Shown here piece by piece: positions 1 to 9,000 of a stretch of 20,741 bases of DNA. A program made the position numbers and the translations under genes. Origin of the DNA: Acidimicrobiia bacterium (GTDB lineage Bacteria > Actinomycetota > Acidimicrobiia > Spongiisociales > UBA5794); assembly GCA_030599515.1 (NCBI GenBank), contig JAUVNV010000009.1, positions 1 through 20,741 on the forward strand. Reading direction: 5' to 3'. Position 1 is the stretch's first letter; every line of letters starts with the position of its first letter. Below the pieces are notes generated by a model. It did no database searches, was not told the origin of the DNA, and was given only the letters and a program-made list of their open reading frames with translations.

Positions 1-30
1 AAGACAGGACAGCAGGACAGGACAACAGGT
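1..30. repeat. short degenerate AGGACA-type repeat
   Basis: The first 30 bases are built from near-copies of GGACA/CAGGA (AGGACAG, AGGACAGGACA, ACAACAGG). No reading frame is evident across it. It may be the edge of a larger repeat or intergenic element cut by the window boundary. Nothing else can be said from this fragment. Confidence 0.3.
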
Positions 31-145
31 CTGCTTTGCCGGCCTCCTTGTTCGTTTCGGATCTTGATACTTGTGTCTTGCCACTCAGGCAATTGAATTA
101 GCGGTGTCGTCCGCCTAACCTCGCCCCGAAGAACTGACAAAGCGG

Positions 146-249
146 AGGCGCCTGCTTCCCACCCTGTCACCGTTCCAGGTGAACCGGGTCGCACTACCAG
201 GCAGCACTCGCGTCGTGCTGCCTTCGTTATGGCACCAGGCGCCTGCTTC
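146..249 (+). promoter_or_regulatory. structured 5' leader of infC
   Basis: Two structural signals precede infC. First, GGCAGCAC (200-207) and GTGCTGCC (215-222) form a perfect 8-bp stem with a 7-base loop followed by TTCGTT, which has the shape of an attenuator or terminator. Second, the 13-mer AGGCGCCTGCTTC occurs twice, at 146-158 and 237-249; its AGGCGCCT core is self-complementary, so the two copies could pair across the hairpin (146-154 with 236-244). A small TCACC/GGTGA stem lies at 167-182. infC-rpmI-rplT operons in many bacteria have regulatory leaders responding to L20 or IF3; that this leader does so is inference. A weak promoter-like pair (TTGTGT 71-76, TGAATT 94-99, 17-base spacer) lies upstream. 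Confidence 0.5.
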
Positions 250-278
250 GTCGACACATACGAGCAGGAGGTACTCCG

Positions 279-860
279 ATCAAGGAGCCCAGGGTCAACG
301 AACGCATTCGAGTCAAAGAGGTGCGCCTCGTGGACCCGAACGGCGGACAGATCGGCATCAAGCCGATCGAGGAAGCGCGGTGGCTCGCATCGCAGTTGGA
401 ACTCGACCTCGTGGAGGTCGCACCCGACGCCAGGCCACCGGTTGTTCGTCTCATGGACTACGGGAAGTTCAAGTACGAACAGTCCGTGAAGGCGAGGGAG
501 GCCCGCAAGAAGCAGACCCGCACCGTGGTCAAAGAAGTGCAGTTTCGGCCGAAGATCGGAGCGAGCGACTTCGAGGTGAAGCGGAAGCGGGTCATGCGGT
601 TCTTGCAAGAGAATGACAAGGTGAAGGTCACGATGCGGTTCCGGGGTCGTGAGGTCACTCACCCCGAGATCGGCAACGAGATTCTCAGCCGATTGCGCGA
701 CAGCGTCGTCGACTACGGAGAGGTCGAGATCGCACCAAGGCTTGAAGGACGGCAGATGACGATGGTGCTCGCCCCGGTGCGCTCATCCGAACGACCGACC
801 GAAGACATCGAATCCGACGACGCCGATGAAGACGTCACCGTTGAAAAAACGGACGAGTAG
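279..860 (+). CDS. infC: translation initiation factor IF-3
   Basis: IF-3 binds the 30S subunit, keeps it apart from 50S and polices start-codon choice. The 193-residue product opens with the family's conserved N-terminal segment (IKEPRVNERIRVKEVRL), then the N-domain with RLMDYGKFKYEQ, a basic linker (KAREARKKQTRTVVKEVQFRP) and the C-domain (FLQENDKVKVTMRFRGRE). An acidic tail of about 25 residues ends it. The first ATG/GTG in frame (GTG at 321) would cut off the conserved N-terminus. Instead AGGAGGT at 266-272 lies 6 bases before ATC at 279, and no ATG/GTG lies nearby upstream, so ATC is the likely start. Rare AUU/AUC/AUA starts are a known autoregulatory feature of infC. rpmI follows 12 bases later. 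Confidence 0.95.
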   Translation: MKEPRVNERIRVKEVRLVDPNGGQIGIKPIEEARWLASQLELDLVEVAPDARPPVVRLMDYGKFKYEQSVKAREARKKQTRTVVKEVQFRPKIGASDFEVKRKRVMRFLQENDKVKVTMRFRGREVTHPEIGNEILSRLRDSVVDYGEVEIAPRLEGRQMTMVLAPVRSSERPTEDIESDDADEDVTVEKTDE

Positions 861-872
861 GAGAGTGGAATC

Positions 873-1067
873 GTGCCGAAGATGAAGACGCACAAAGGTG
901 CTGCGAAACGCTTCAAGCGCACCGGTAGCGGGAAGGTTCGCACCACGAAGGCGTGGCGCGGGCACAACCGCCACAAGAAATCAACCTCGCGCTGGCGCCG
1001 TGTCAAGGGTAACAAAGTCCTCGACGGCGGCAATGAGAAGCGCATGAACCGCCTGCTGGGCAACTAG
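873..1067 (+). CDS. rpmI: 50S ribosomal protein L35
   Basis: A 64-residue, very basic protein of the usual L35 length, starting PKMKTHKGAAKRFKRTGSGK and ending with NRLLGN, both typical of bacterial L35, a component of the large ribosomal subunit. It starts at GTG. The Shine-Dalgarno AGGAGAG at 859-865 overlaps the infC stop codon, so translation is probably coupled to infC. rplT starts 10 bases after its stop. Recognition is by sequence and by the infC-rpmI-rplT order. Confidence 0.97.
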   Translation: MPKMKTHKGAAKRFKRTGSGKVRTTKAWRGHNRHKKSTSRWRRVKGNKVLDGGNEKRMNRLLGN

Positions 1068-1077
1068 GAGTCAAGCA

Positions 1078-1437
1078 ATGGCACGTGTGAAGCGTTCAGT
1101 CAACGCGAAGAAGAAACGCCGCAAATTGATGGATCGCGCCTCCGGGTACGGAGGTGCGAGAAGCCGTCGCTACCGGGTCGCTCGCGAGCAGGTGATGCAC
1201 TCGATGCAGTACGCGCATCGGGACCGCCGCGCCCGGAAGGGCCAGTTCCGCCGTCTCTGGATCCAGCGCATCAATGCTGCCGCCCGCCAGAACGGGACGA
1301 CCTACTCGAGGTTCATGGCCGGACTCAAGTCCGCTGATCTCGAAGTCGACCGCAAGATGCTCGCCGAGATGGCGGTCAACGACCCGACCGCGTTCTCGGC
1401 CCTCGTTGAGGTGGCCGGAGCCGCGAGCGCAGAGTGA
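1078..1437 (+). CDS. rplT: 50S ribosomal protein L20
   Basis: L20 is an early assembly protein that binds 23S rRNA; in several bacteria it also represses its own operon through the leader mRNA. The 119-residue product has the family start (ARVKRSVNAKKKRRKLM), the basic helical stretch ASGYGGARSRRYRVAREQVMHS, the LWIQRINAAARQNG segment and FMAGLKSADLEVDRKMLAEMA. Length is normal. AGGAG at 1066-1070, overlapping the rpmI stop, serves as ribosome binding site. A hairpin at 1467-1492 follows. Confidence 0.98.
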   Translation: MARVKRSVNAKKKRRKLMDRASGYGGARSRRYRVAREQVMHSMQYAHRDRRARKGQFRRLWIQRINAAARQNGTTYSRFMAGLKSADLEVDRKMLAEMAVNDPTAFSALVEVAGAASAE

Positions 1438-1466
1438 GCCAAACCGAGCGATCTGATCGTTCCGTC

Positions 1467-1492
1467 GGAGGCCCCGCGCATGCGGGGTCTTC
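1467..1492 (+). terminator. hairpin between rplT and the RNA methyltransferase gene
   Basis: CCCCGC (1472-1477) pairs with GCGGGG (1482-1487) around a GCAT loop. The stem extends outward with G-C, A-T and G-T pairs to about 11 bp (1467-1492). Only a short pyrimidine run (TCTTC) follows, so it is either a weak or partial terminator, or an RNA-processing or stability element. It ends 9 bases before the next start codon. Confidence 0.5.
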
Positions 1493-1501
1493 ACGCGTCT
1501 G

Positions 1502-2239
1502 ATGCGAATCGAATCGACGACGAACGAACGAGTCAAGGCAGTCCGTCGTCTCCACAGGGGGCGGGATCGACACAAGACCGGTCGGACTCTCGTGGAGGGT
1601 CCGAAGCTCATCGAGGCAGCGATGGACGCTGGCGTCGTGCCCCTCGAGGTCTACACCGTCGATCGTGGATCGATCGTCGACCGCTGTGAAGCAGCCGGAT
1701 CCGAGGTGGTCGAGATCAGTCGGACGGTGCTCAAGACTATCGCCACGACCGTTGAACCACAGGACCCCGTAGCCGTGATCGAGCTACCGAAAGCGCCGTC
1801 GCTTGGCGTCGAGCGCGTTGTTGTGCTCGTCGACATCGCCGACCCTGGGAATGTCGGAACGTTGATTCGGAGCGCAGCAGCCCTGGGGTGGCAAGTCGCG
1901 CTCCTCGGGGGTGCCGATCCATGGAGTCCGAAGGTGCTTCGTTCCGCGGCGGGTGCGCACTTCGCGGGGATGCCCGTTCTAATCGACGATCTGTCCGACA
2001 TCGCGGCTCTCGGGTTCACGACGGTCGCGACGATCGTGGAGGGAGGGCAGGAACCAGTCGAGGTTGAGAGTGACGCGCCGATCGCCATCCTCATCGGCAG
2101 CGAATCGCACGGACTTGCATCCGCGATGATCGACCGCTGTGACGTGGCGATGACCATTCCCATGTCGACCGATTCCGAGAGTCTGAACGCCGCCGTCGCC
2201 GGTTCCATCGCCATGTACGCTCTTTCTCGTCCCAACTAG
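1502..2239 (+). CDS. TrmH/SpoU-family RNA 2'-O-methyltransferase (TsnR-like position)
   Basis: A 245-residue S-adenosylmethionine-dependent 2'-O-ribose RNA methyltransferase of the SPOUT/TrmH family, which works as a knotted dimer. The N-terminus (IESTTNERVKAVRRLHR...RTLVEGPKLIEAA) is the substrate-binding domain of this group. The three SPOUT motifs are clear: motif 1 in LVDIADPGNVGTLIRSAAALG (about residues 103-123), motif 2 in AILIGSESHGL, motif 3 in IPMSTDSESLNAAVAGSIAMYA near the C-terminus. It occupies the position of tsnR downstream of rplT in mycobacteria. The target nucleotide cannot be read from the sequence. No Shine-Dalgarno sits at normal spacing before ATG 1502; a GGGG at 1484-1487 lies inside the upstream hairpin. 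Confidence 0.92.
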   Translation: MRIESTTNERVKAVRRLHRGRDRHKTGRTLVEGPKLIEAAMDAGVVPLEVYTVDRGSIVDRCEAAGSEVVEISRTVLKTIATTVEPQDPVAVIELPKAPSLGVERVVVLVDIADPGNVGTLIRSAAALGWQVALLGGADPWSPKVLRSAAGAHFAGMPVLIDDLSDIAALGFTTVATIVEGGQEPVEVESDAPIAILIGSESHGLASAMIDRCDVAMTIPMSTDSESLNAAVAGSIAMYALSRPN

Positions 2240-2306
2240 GGCGCTCTTTCGCCATGACACCCAGCCGGATATGCACCCCTGCGAGGCGGAAGTGTCGCCG
2301 GATAGG

Positions 2307-2326
2307 GTCGGCACGGCTTCGCCGAC
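2307..2326 (+). terminator. hairpin downstream of the RNA methyltransferase gene
   Basis: GTCGGC (2307-2312) and GCCGAC (2321-2326) form a 6-bp perfect stem with an 8-base loop. It lies 68 bases past the methyltransferase stop and 40 bases before the next start. There is no T-run, so it could equally belong to the 5' leader of the following gene. Confidence 0.3.
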
Positions 2327-2366
2327 AGGTAGCGTCGAACGCGACCACACCACAAGGAGAGAGTCA

Positions 2367-2663
2367 ATGATCGTGAGAACATGGCGAGGTTGGACTCGTC
2401 GTAGAGACACCGAGGCCTACGCCGAGTACATCCTCGGCACCGGCATCGTTGAGTACAAAGAAACCCCGGGCAACGAGGGCGCGTACCTGGTCAGCCGACC
2501 AGACGGTGACCGAACAGAGTTCATGACAATCAGCTTCTGGGACAGCACCGACTCAATCGTCGCCTTTGCGGGAGAAGACATCGATCGAGCCGTCTTCTAT
2601 CCCGACGACGACGCATACCTCATCGACCGAGAGACCAGCGTCAAGCACTTCACAGTCCACTAA
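2367..2663 (+). CDS. antibiotic biosynthesis monooxygenase (ABM)-like small protein
   Basis: A 98-residue protein starting MIVRTWRGWTRRRDTEAYAEYI, with central EGAYLVSRPDGDRTEFMTISFW and IVAFAGEDIDRAVFYPDDDAYL. This layout (beta-strand with W, helix, GAYL strand, TISFWDS strand, AFAGED helix) is that of small dimeric alpha/beta-barrel proteins annotated as ABM-domain (PF03992-like). Many members have no proven activity, so an oxygenase role is not claimed. AAGGAGAG at 2354-2361 gives good support for ATG 2367 over an upstream extension. It is likely a single-gene unit; the next gene is convergent. Confidence 0.75.
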   Translation: MIVRTWRGWTRRRDTEAYAEYILGTGIVEYKETPGNEGAYLVSRPDGDRTEFMTISFWDSTDSIVAFAGEDIDRAVFYPDDDAYLIDRETSVKHFTVH

Positions 2664-2687
2664 TCCACGGGTGTATATCAGGCTGAG

Positions 2688-3040
2688 CTAGCTCGCAGCA
2701 ACACTGGGTGGCTTGTGGCCGATGCGAGTACCCACGAACCATCCGATGAGAGCACCCACCAGGATGATCGGGAACGCAAGCGAGGTGATCACGAAGAACA
2801 TCAGGAGACCGGGGATCGCCCCAATGATCACACCAACAATCGGAGCACGACCCCCATCCGCCCCCTCGTTGACCCGCCGCCGACCGCACCCACCACGGAA
2901 CCGATGATCGCGAGAAGGATGCCCAGGACACCAAGGATGATTCCACCCTCCTCCCCGATGACAATGCCGATGACAAGGATTGCGATGCCGGGCACGGCGC
3001 CTTTCGCCGATCCGGCCACACGGCCTCTTCGAGATGCCAT
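2688..3040 (-). pseudogene. small glycine-rich membrane protein, reading frame broken by one base
   Basis: The first frame starts at ATG 3040 behind AAGGAGG (3046-3052) and encodes a basic N-terminus (MASRRGRVAGSAKG) followed by two hydrophobic glycine/isoleucine-rich segments (ILVIGIVIG and GVLGILLAIIGSVVGAVGG). It then runs out of frame. A second frame continues with APIVGVIIGAIPGLLMFFVITS and FPIILVGALIGWFVGTRIGH, two more membrane segments, ending at TAG 2688-2690. One extra G in the G5 run near 2860-2866 would join them into about 117 residues with four membrane segments. This may be a sequencing or assembly error, a true pseudogene, or a programmed shift at the G-run. The family is not recognised. 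Confidence 0.6.
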
Positions 3041-3111
3041 ATCCGCCTCCTTCGATGGAGTATCTCTGGCAGTTCCATCGTTCCCCCGCCTTCCCCCACT
3101 GTCCAGCAGAA

Positions 3112-3140
3112 CCGCCCATATCAGGCTTCTATATGGGTGG
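3112..3140. repeat. 10-bp stem-loop between the membrane gene and narI
   Basis: CCCATAT (3115-3121) and ATATGGG (3131-3137) form a perfect 7-bp stem, extended to 10 bp by one G-T and two C-G pairs, with a 9-base loop. The ATATCAGGCT within it also occurs at 2675-2684, on the other side of the broken membrane-protein gene. The structure could be a terminator or part of an intergenic repeat; nothing decides between these. Confidence 0.35.
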
Positions 3141-3232
3141 CTCGCTCTGCCAGGTCTGTGCGGTAACTCGAGGCAGCGCGTGAGGTCTTTCGAAACACCG
3201 CATCTGACAGCGCAAGGGCTTGCCCGGCCGTT

Positions 3233-3272
3233 CCTGAGGGAGGACGTCTCCTTAGGACCGGGTAATCCCCGG
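3233..3272 (-). terminator. candidate terminator of the nar operon
   Basis: Two adjacent hairpins lie just past the narI stop on the minus strand. CCGGG (3258-3262) pairs with CCCGG (3268-3272), and CCTGAGGG (3233-3240) pairs with TCCTTAGG (3249-3256) using G-T wobbles. There is no T-run, so Rho-independent termination is only a possibility. The remaining bases from 3141 to 3232 show no gene or strong signal. Confidence 0.35.
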
Positions 3273-3286
3273 ACGGTTCAGTTCGA

Positions 3287-4000
3287 TCAGACCGACGCCC
3301 GGTCCTTCTTCTCCTTCGCAACGAACTCACGGTCCCTACGGACCCACACGACCTTCTGCCAGGGCCGCACGAGGTACGGCACGGGGAGCGTCACGATGTG
3401 AACAAGCCGTGAGAACGGGAACGCGATCAGGAACGCCCAGAAGAGGGCAGCGTGGAACTGGAGCACAAACGGCAGCGGAGCGATGAGCTCAGGTCTCGGG
3501 CGCAGCGTGATCAGCGACCACACGTATGGGACGAAGACGCTCGTGCCCCAGAACGAACCGAAGCGGTAGCCGAGGGCGATCCACATTCCGGTGATGATCT
3601 GAGCCAGCACCAGAACCAGGATCACGATGTCCATCTTCGTGGTGACCACCTGTACCCGTCGAGACGTGATTCTCCGATAGATCAGGATGATCAGACCGCC
3701 GAGAGCCCAGCCGGCAAGCGCGAAGCCCGTTATCTCAAGGAGATACAGCCGGATCTGCGAGCCATTCCACACGTCGAAGACGACCGGCATGATCAAGAAC
3801 AGGAAGTGCGCCGTGAGGATCGCCAGGATCCCCCAGTGGAACGAGAACGACCCCCAGAAGAGCTTCTTGTGCTCGAGCAGTTGCGTGGACAACGACGACA
3901 CCGAGAATTCTTCTCTCCGGGTTCGGTACATCGTGCCGCCCACGGCAAGCACGATCGAGACGTACGGTGCGACGACGAAGATGATGGTGTTCCAACTCAT
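3287..4000 (-). CDS. narI: respiratory nitrate reductase gamma subunit (cytochrome b)
   Basis: NarI is the membrane anchor of NarGHI. It oxidises quinol and passes electrons through two b hemes to NarH. The 237-residue product has five hydrophobic segments: N-terminal (IIFVVAPYVSIVLAVGG), about 50-75, 90-108, 124-143 and 178-205. The four heme-ligand histidines are in place at about 55, 65, 183 and 201, matching the spacing of the known family. Length is normal (about 225-240). Its ATG overlaps the narJ stop by 4 bases (ATGA), indicating coupled translation as the last gene of the operon. Confidence 0.97.
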   Translation of the reverse strand: MSWNTIIFVVAPYVSIVLAVGGTMYRTRREEFSVSSLSTQLLEHKKLFWGSFSFHWGILAILTAHFLFLIMPVVFDVWNGSQIRLYLLEITGFALAGWALGGLIILIYRRITSRRVQVVTTKMDIVILVLVLAQIITGMWIALGYRFGSFWGTSVFVPYVWSLITLRPRPELIAPLPFVLQFHAALFWAFLIAFPFSRLVHIVTLPVPYLVRPWQKVVWVRRDREFVAKEKKDRASV

Positions 4001-4511
4001 CGGGCACCTCCTACAGGTGTCTTGAGGCTCTCAGCAGCCGATCCGATCGCCTTGAGGAGATACAGATACGGACTAGAGTTGTCGGTCTCCTTGAGCTTCT
4101 TGGTCATCGTCGCGACAGCCGCAGGGAAAACCTCAACGAGCGAGGGGAGCGGCGGGTCGGCGACCGCGAGATATCGCAGCACAGGATCGAGATGGTCGGG
4201 GAGTTCTCCGTTCATGGGAACGCCCTGGAACTCGAGAGCGGCCTTCATCTCAGCCATGAACTCGCCACGCTGGTAGTTCTCGCCCCATGTGACCCACCCC
4301 ACGTAGGGAACGAACAACGGGCTCAGGTCGAGGCTGCGGGTGTGTAGCTCCTCCCACTCGGCCAGACTCAATCCTTCTAGTTCGGCGACGAAAGCGCGGA
4401 ACTGTCGCTTCGTAGAGCCGCTCTCCATGCCCGCTGCCGCCTGCTCGAGTTCGGCAAGGCGATCGGGTGTCGGATACTGGAACGCCGCCGCGAGGCGTGC
4501 AAAGTCTTGCA

Positions 4512-4515
<4 letters not shown>
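3997..4515 (-). CDS. narJ: nitrate reductase molybdenum cofactor assembly chaperone
   Basis: NarJ is a cytoplasmic all-helical TorD/DmsD-family chaperone that binds apo-NarG and supports cofactor insertion before membrane attachment; it is not part of the final enzyme. The 172-residue product shows FARLAAAFQYPTPDRLAELE, the conserved LSPLFVPYVGWVTWGENYQRGEFMAEMKAA region and a PDHLDPVLRYLA segment typical of NarJ. It may start at GTG 4515 (GTGA overlap with the narH stop) or at the next codon, ATG 4512. It overlaps narI by 4 bases. Confidence 0.93.
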
Positions 4516-6023
<1,508 letters not shown>

Positions 6024-6034
6024 GATTCCTCCTC

Positions 6035-9000
6035 TCAGTAGCTGGGCTTGTCGATCTTGCGGACGTACACGAAAGTATCCCGGTTCACCCCGGTGGGGCC
6101 CCAGTAGTTGAACGAGTACGTGAACTGGCCGTAGCCGCCGCTCATGAGAACCGGTTTGAGACGGGTTCTCGTGATCGAGTTGTTCATGCCCGCCCTCTTC
6201 TGACGAAGCGGCGAGATTGGGATGCCGACCGTTCTCTCGGTGGCGTGATAGACGAATACGGTTCCACGAGGGATCCGTGCCGACGTGATGCACCGCTGCA
6301 CGAACACGCCGTTGTCGTTGAACAACTCGACCCAGTCGTTGTCCGTGATACCCATCTCGGCTGCCTCTTTGTCGTTGAGCCACACCGGGTAGCCGCCACG
6401 CGACAGCGTCTTCATCCGGATGTTCTCCGAATACGTCGAGTGGATGCTCCACTTGCCGTGCGGCGTGATGTAGTTGAGCAGCCGGCCCTGCGCCTCGTTC
6501 GCACTGATCTCGGTTTCGGACAGCATCGTGTGATCCGGGCGCGGTTTGTACGTGGGCAGATGCTCGCCCCATTCCAGATAGTTCTCGTGATCCAGATAGA
6601 AGTGCTGTCGCCCGGTGAGCGTGCGCCAGGGCACCAGCTCTTCAACGTTCAAGGTGAAGGGGCTGTACGCCCGTCCCTTGTTGATGACGGCGCTCCACGT
6701 CGGCGTCGTCAGCACCCTTCTTGGTTGCGCGACCAGGTCGGAGAAGCTGATCCGGGTGTCACGCTGGCCGTCCGATAGATGTGTCAGCGACAGTCCCGTC
6801 TTGGCCTCCTCGGCCCGGAAGGCACGGTGTGCGAGTTCGCCGTTCGCTGCCGGATCGAGATAGAGGATCGCTTCGCAGACTTCCCGATCCCGCTCGAGCG
6901 ACGGGTAGGGGCGTCCGTTCAACTCGGCCAGGCCGATGTGCCGTGGCTGGCGCTCGGCGAGTTCCTGGTAGAAGTCTGCCACGGGGATGTTCAGTCCGTG
7001 AGCGCCCACGCCGTTCTTCTCGACGCCCCTCCCGAGCGAGACCATCTTCTCGTAGAGGGTCGCGTAGTCCCGCTCGATCACCCGGAACTTGGGCATCGTC
7101 TTGCCGGGGATGGCCTCGATCTCACCCTTGTACCAGTCCCGCGTGTCGGGTTGCGTGATCTCATCGGGTGTGTCGTGCTGCAGAGGCAGCATCACGATGT
7201 CCTTGACCGGACCACGGATATGGCTGGGTGACAGTTCGGCGACCTTGGCGGCGACCGATTTGAAGATCAGCCAATCGGACTTCGACTCCCATGCCGGTGC
7301 GACGGCCATCTGCATGGGGTTGATGTACGTGTGCATGTCGGTCGAGTTGATGTCGTCCTTCTCGTACCAGGTGGCGGCAGGGAGCACGAGGTCCGAGTAG
7401 AGGGCGCTCGTGTCCATCCGGAAGTTCAGATCGACAACGAGGTCGAACTTGCCGATCGGGGCATCCTCGCGATACCTGACTTCCTTGACGGTCTCTCCCG
7501 CCAGTTCTTCCGCAACGGCCGTCGAGTGCGTACCCAGATAGTGGCGCATGAAGTACTCGTGGCCCTTGGCGCTCGTTCCGATGGCGTTTCCGCGCCAGAT
7601 GAACCAGGTCCTCGGCCAGTTCTCCGGCGCATCGGGATCATCAATGGAGAACTCGAGTTCATGGCTCTTGAGTCGCTCGACGGCGTAGGAGATGATCTCC
7701 TCATCGGTCGTGGCACCGGTCGCCTGCGCCTCCTTGACGAGTTCGAGCGAGTTCTGCTTGAACTGCGGATAGAACGGCAACCAGCCGCGATGAACGGCGC
7801 GAACCTCGTGGTCGATCGTGTGATCATCGGTGGATGCGTGCTCCGGAAGCGTGTCGTAGTCCGAGTAGCCCCGCTCGTAGCGCCACTGGTCGGAATGGAC
7901 GTAGTGGAACGAAGGAGTGTTCTGGTGGCGCGGCGCCATTCCCCAGTCCCCGCCGAATGCGATCGCGCCCCAGGAGGCGTGGCAGACGAGTTTCTCCTGC
8001 CCCACGTAATGAGCGAGGCCGCCGCCGTTGACGCCGACCGCACCGGTGAGCATCAGAGCAACGATGCCGGAGCGGTAGAGAAGGTTGTTGTGGTACCAGT
8101 GATTGGCGCCGGCACCGATGATGATCATGTTCTTGCCGTTGGTCTTCTCGGCGTTGTCGATCCAGTCCCTGGCGAAGCGCAACACGGTGTCGCGATGGAT
8201 CCCCGTGTACTGCTCCTGCCACGCCGGTGTGTAGAGAGCGGCTTCGTCGTCGAAGTCGGTGGCGTAGTCCCCGCCGAGATCACGGTCGACCCCGAACTGC
8301 GCCATCATCAGATCCAGGATCGTCGTGACGGCCACGCGTCCATCGTCGGTCTCGATGTAGCGAACCGGGACACCCCGTGTGACGACGCCATCGCCACCGA
8401 AGTTGTCGAACTCGACCTGCTTGATGTCATCGTTGGCATCGGCGAACGTCAACTCCGGGTCGAGTGCGTCACCGTTCAGACCGTCGGCTAGTTCGAGGTT
8501 CCACTTTCCCTTGTCTTCGGTCGCCCAGCGGTACCCGATCGTGCCCTTCGGCATGCGCGGTCTGCCGGAGATGCGATCCCACCAGAGCAGCTTCCACTCG
8601 CCGTTCTCCGCGTCGGTGTACTCGTCTACCCGATCGGCGCGAATGCACTTGCCGGGTCGCGATCCGTCGAGTTCGACCAGGAACGGCATGTCGGTGTACT
8701 GCTTCACGTAGTCCTGGAAGTAGGGGACCTGTCGATCGACGTAGCTCTCTTTGAGGATCACGTGGTTGACGGCCATCCAGAACGCCGTGTCTTGACCGGG
8801 ATTCGAGGGGATCCACCAGTCGGCGTATTTCGCGACCTGGCTGAAGTCCGGGGAGAACACCGTCAGCTTGGCCCCGGCGTGCCGGACCTCAGAGATGAAG
8901 TGGCAGTCCGGCGTTCTCGTCATGTTGAGATTGGCGCCCATCACGGCGACGAACCGGGAGTTGTACCAGTCGGCCGACTCGTGGACATCGGTCTGCTCTC

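Noticed and set aside
2715..3401. Plus-strand frame of 228 codons
   Set aside because: Rich in Thr/Pro/Arg with no domain, antisense to the membrane-protein segments and to the 3' end of narI; no convincing start signal.
6024..6572. N-terminal extension of narH into narG
   Set aside because: Sequence before 6023 is out-of-frame narG; AGGAGG sits just before ATG 6023 and the next residues lead into the first Fe-S motif.
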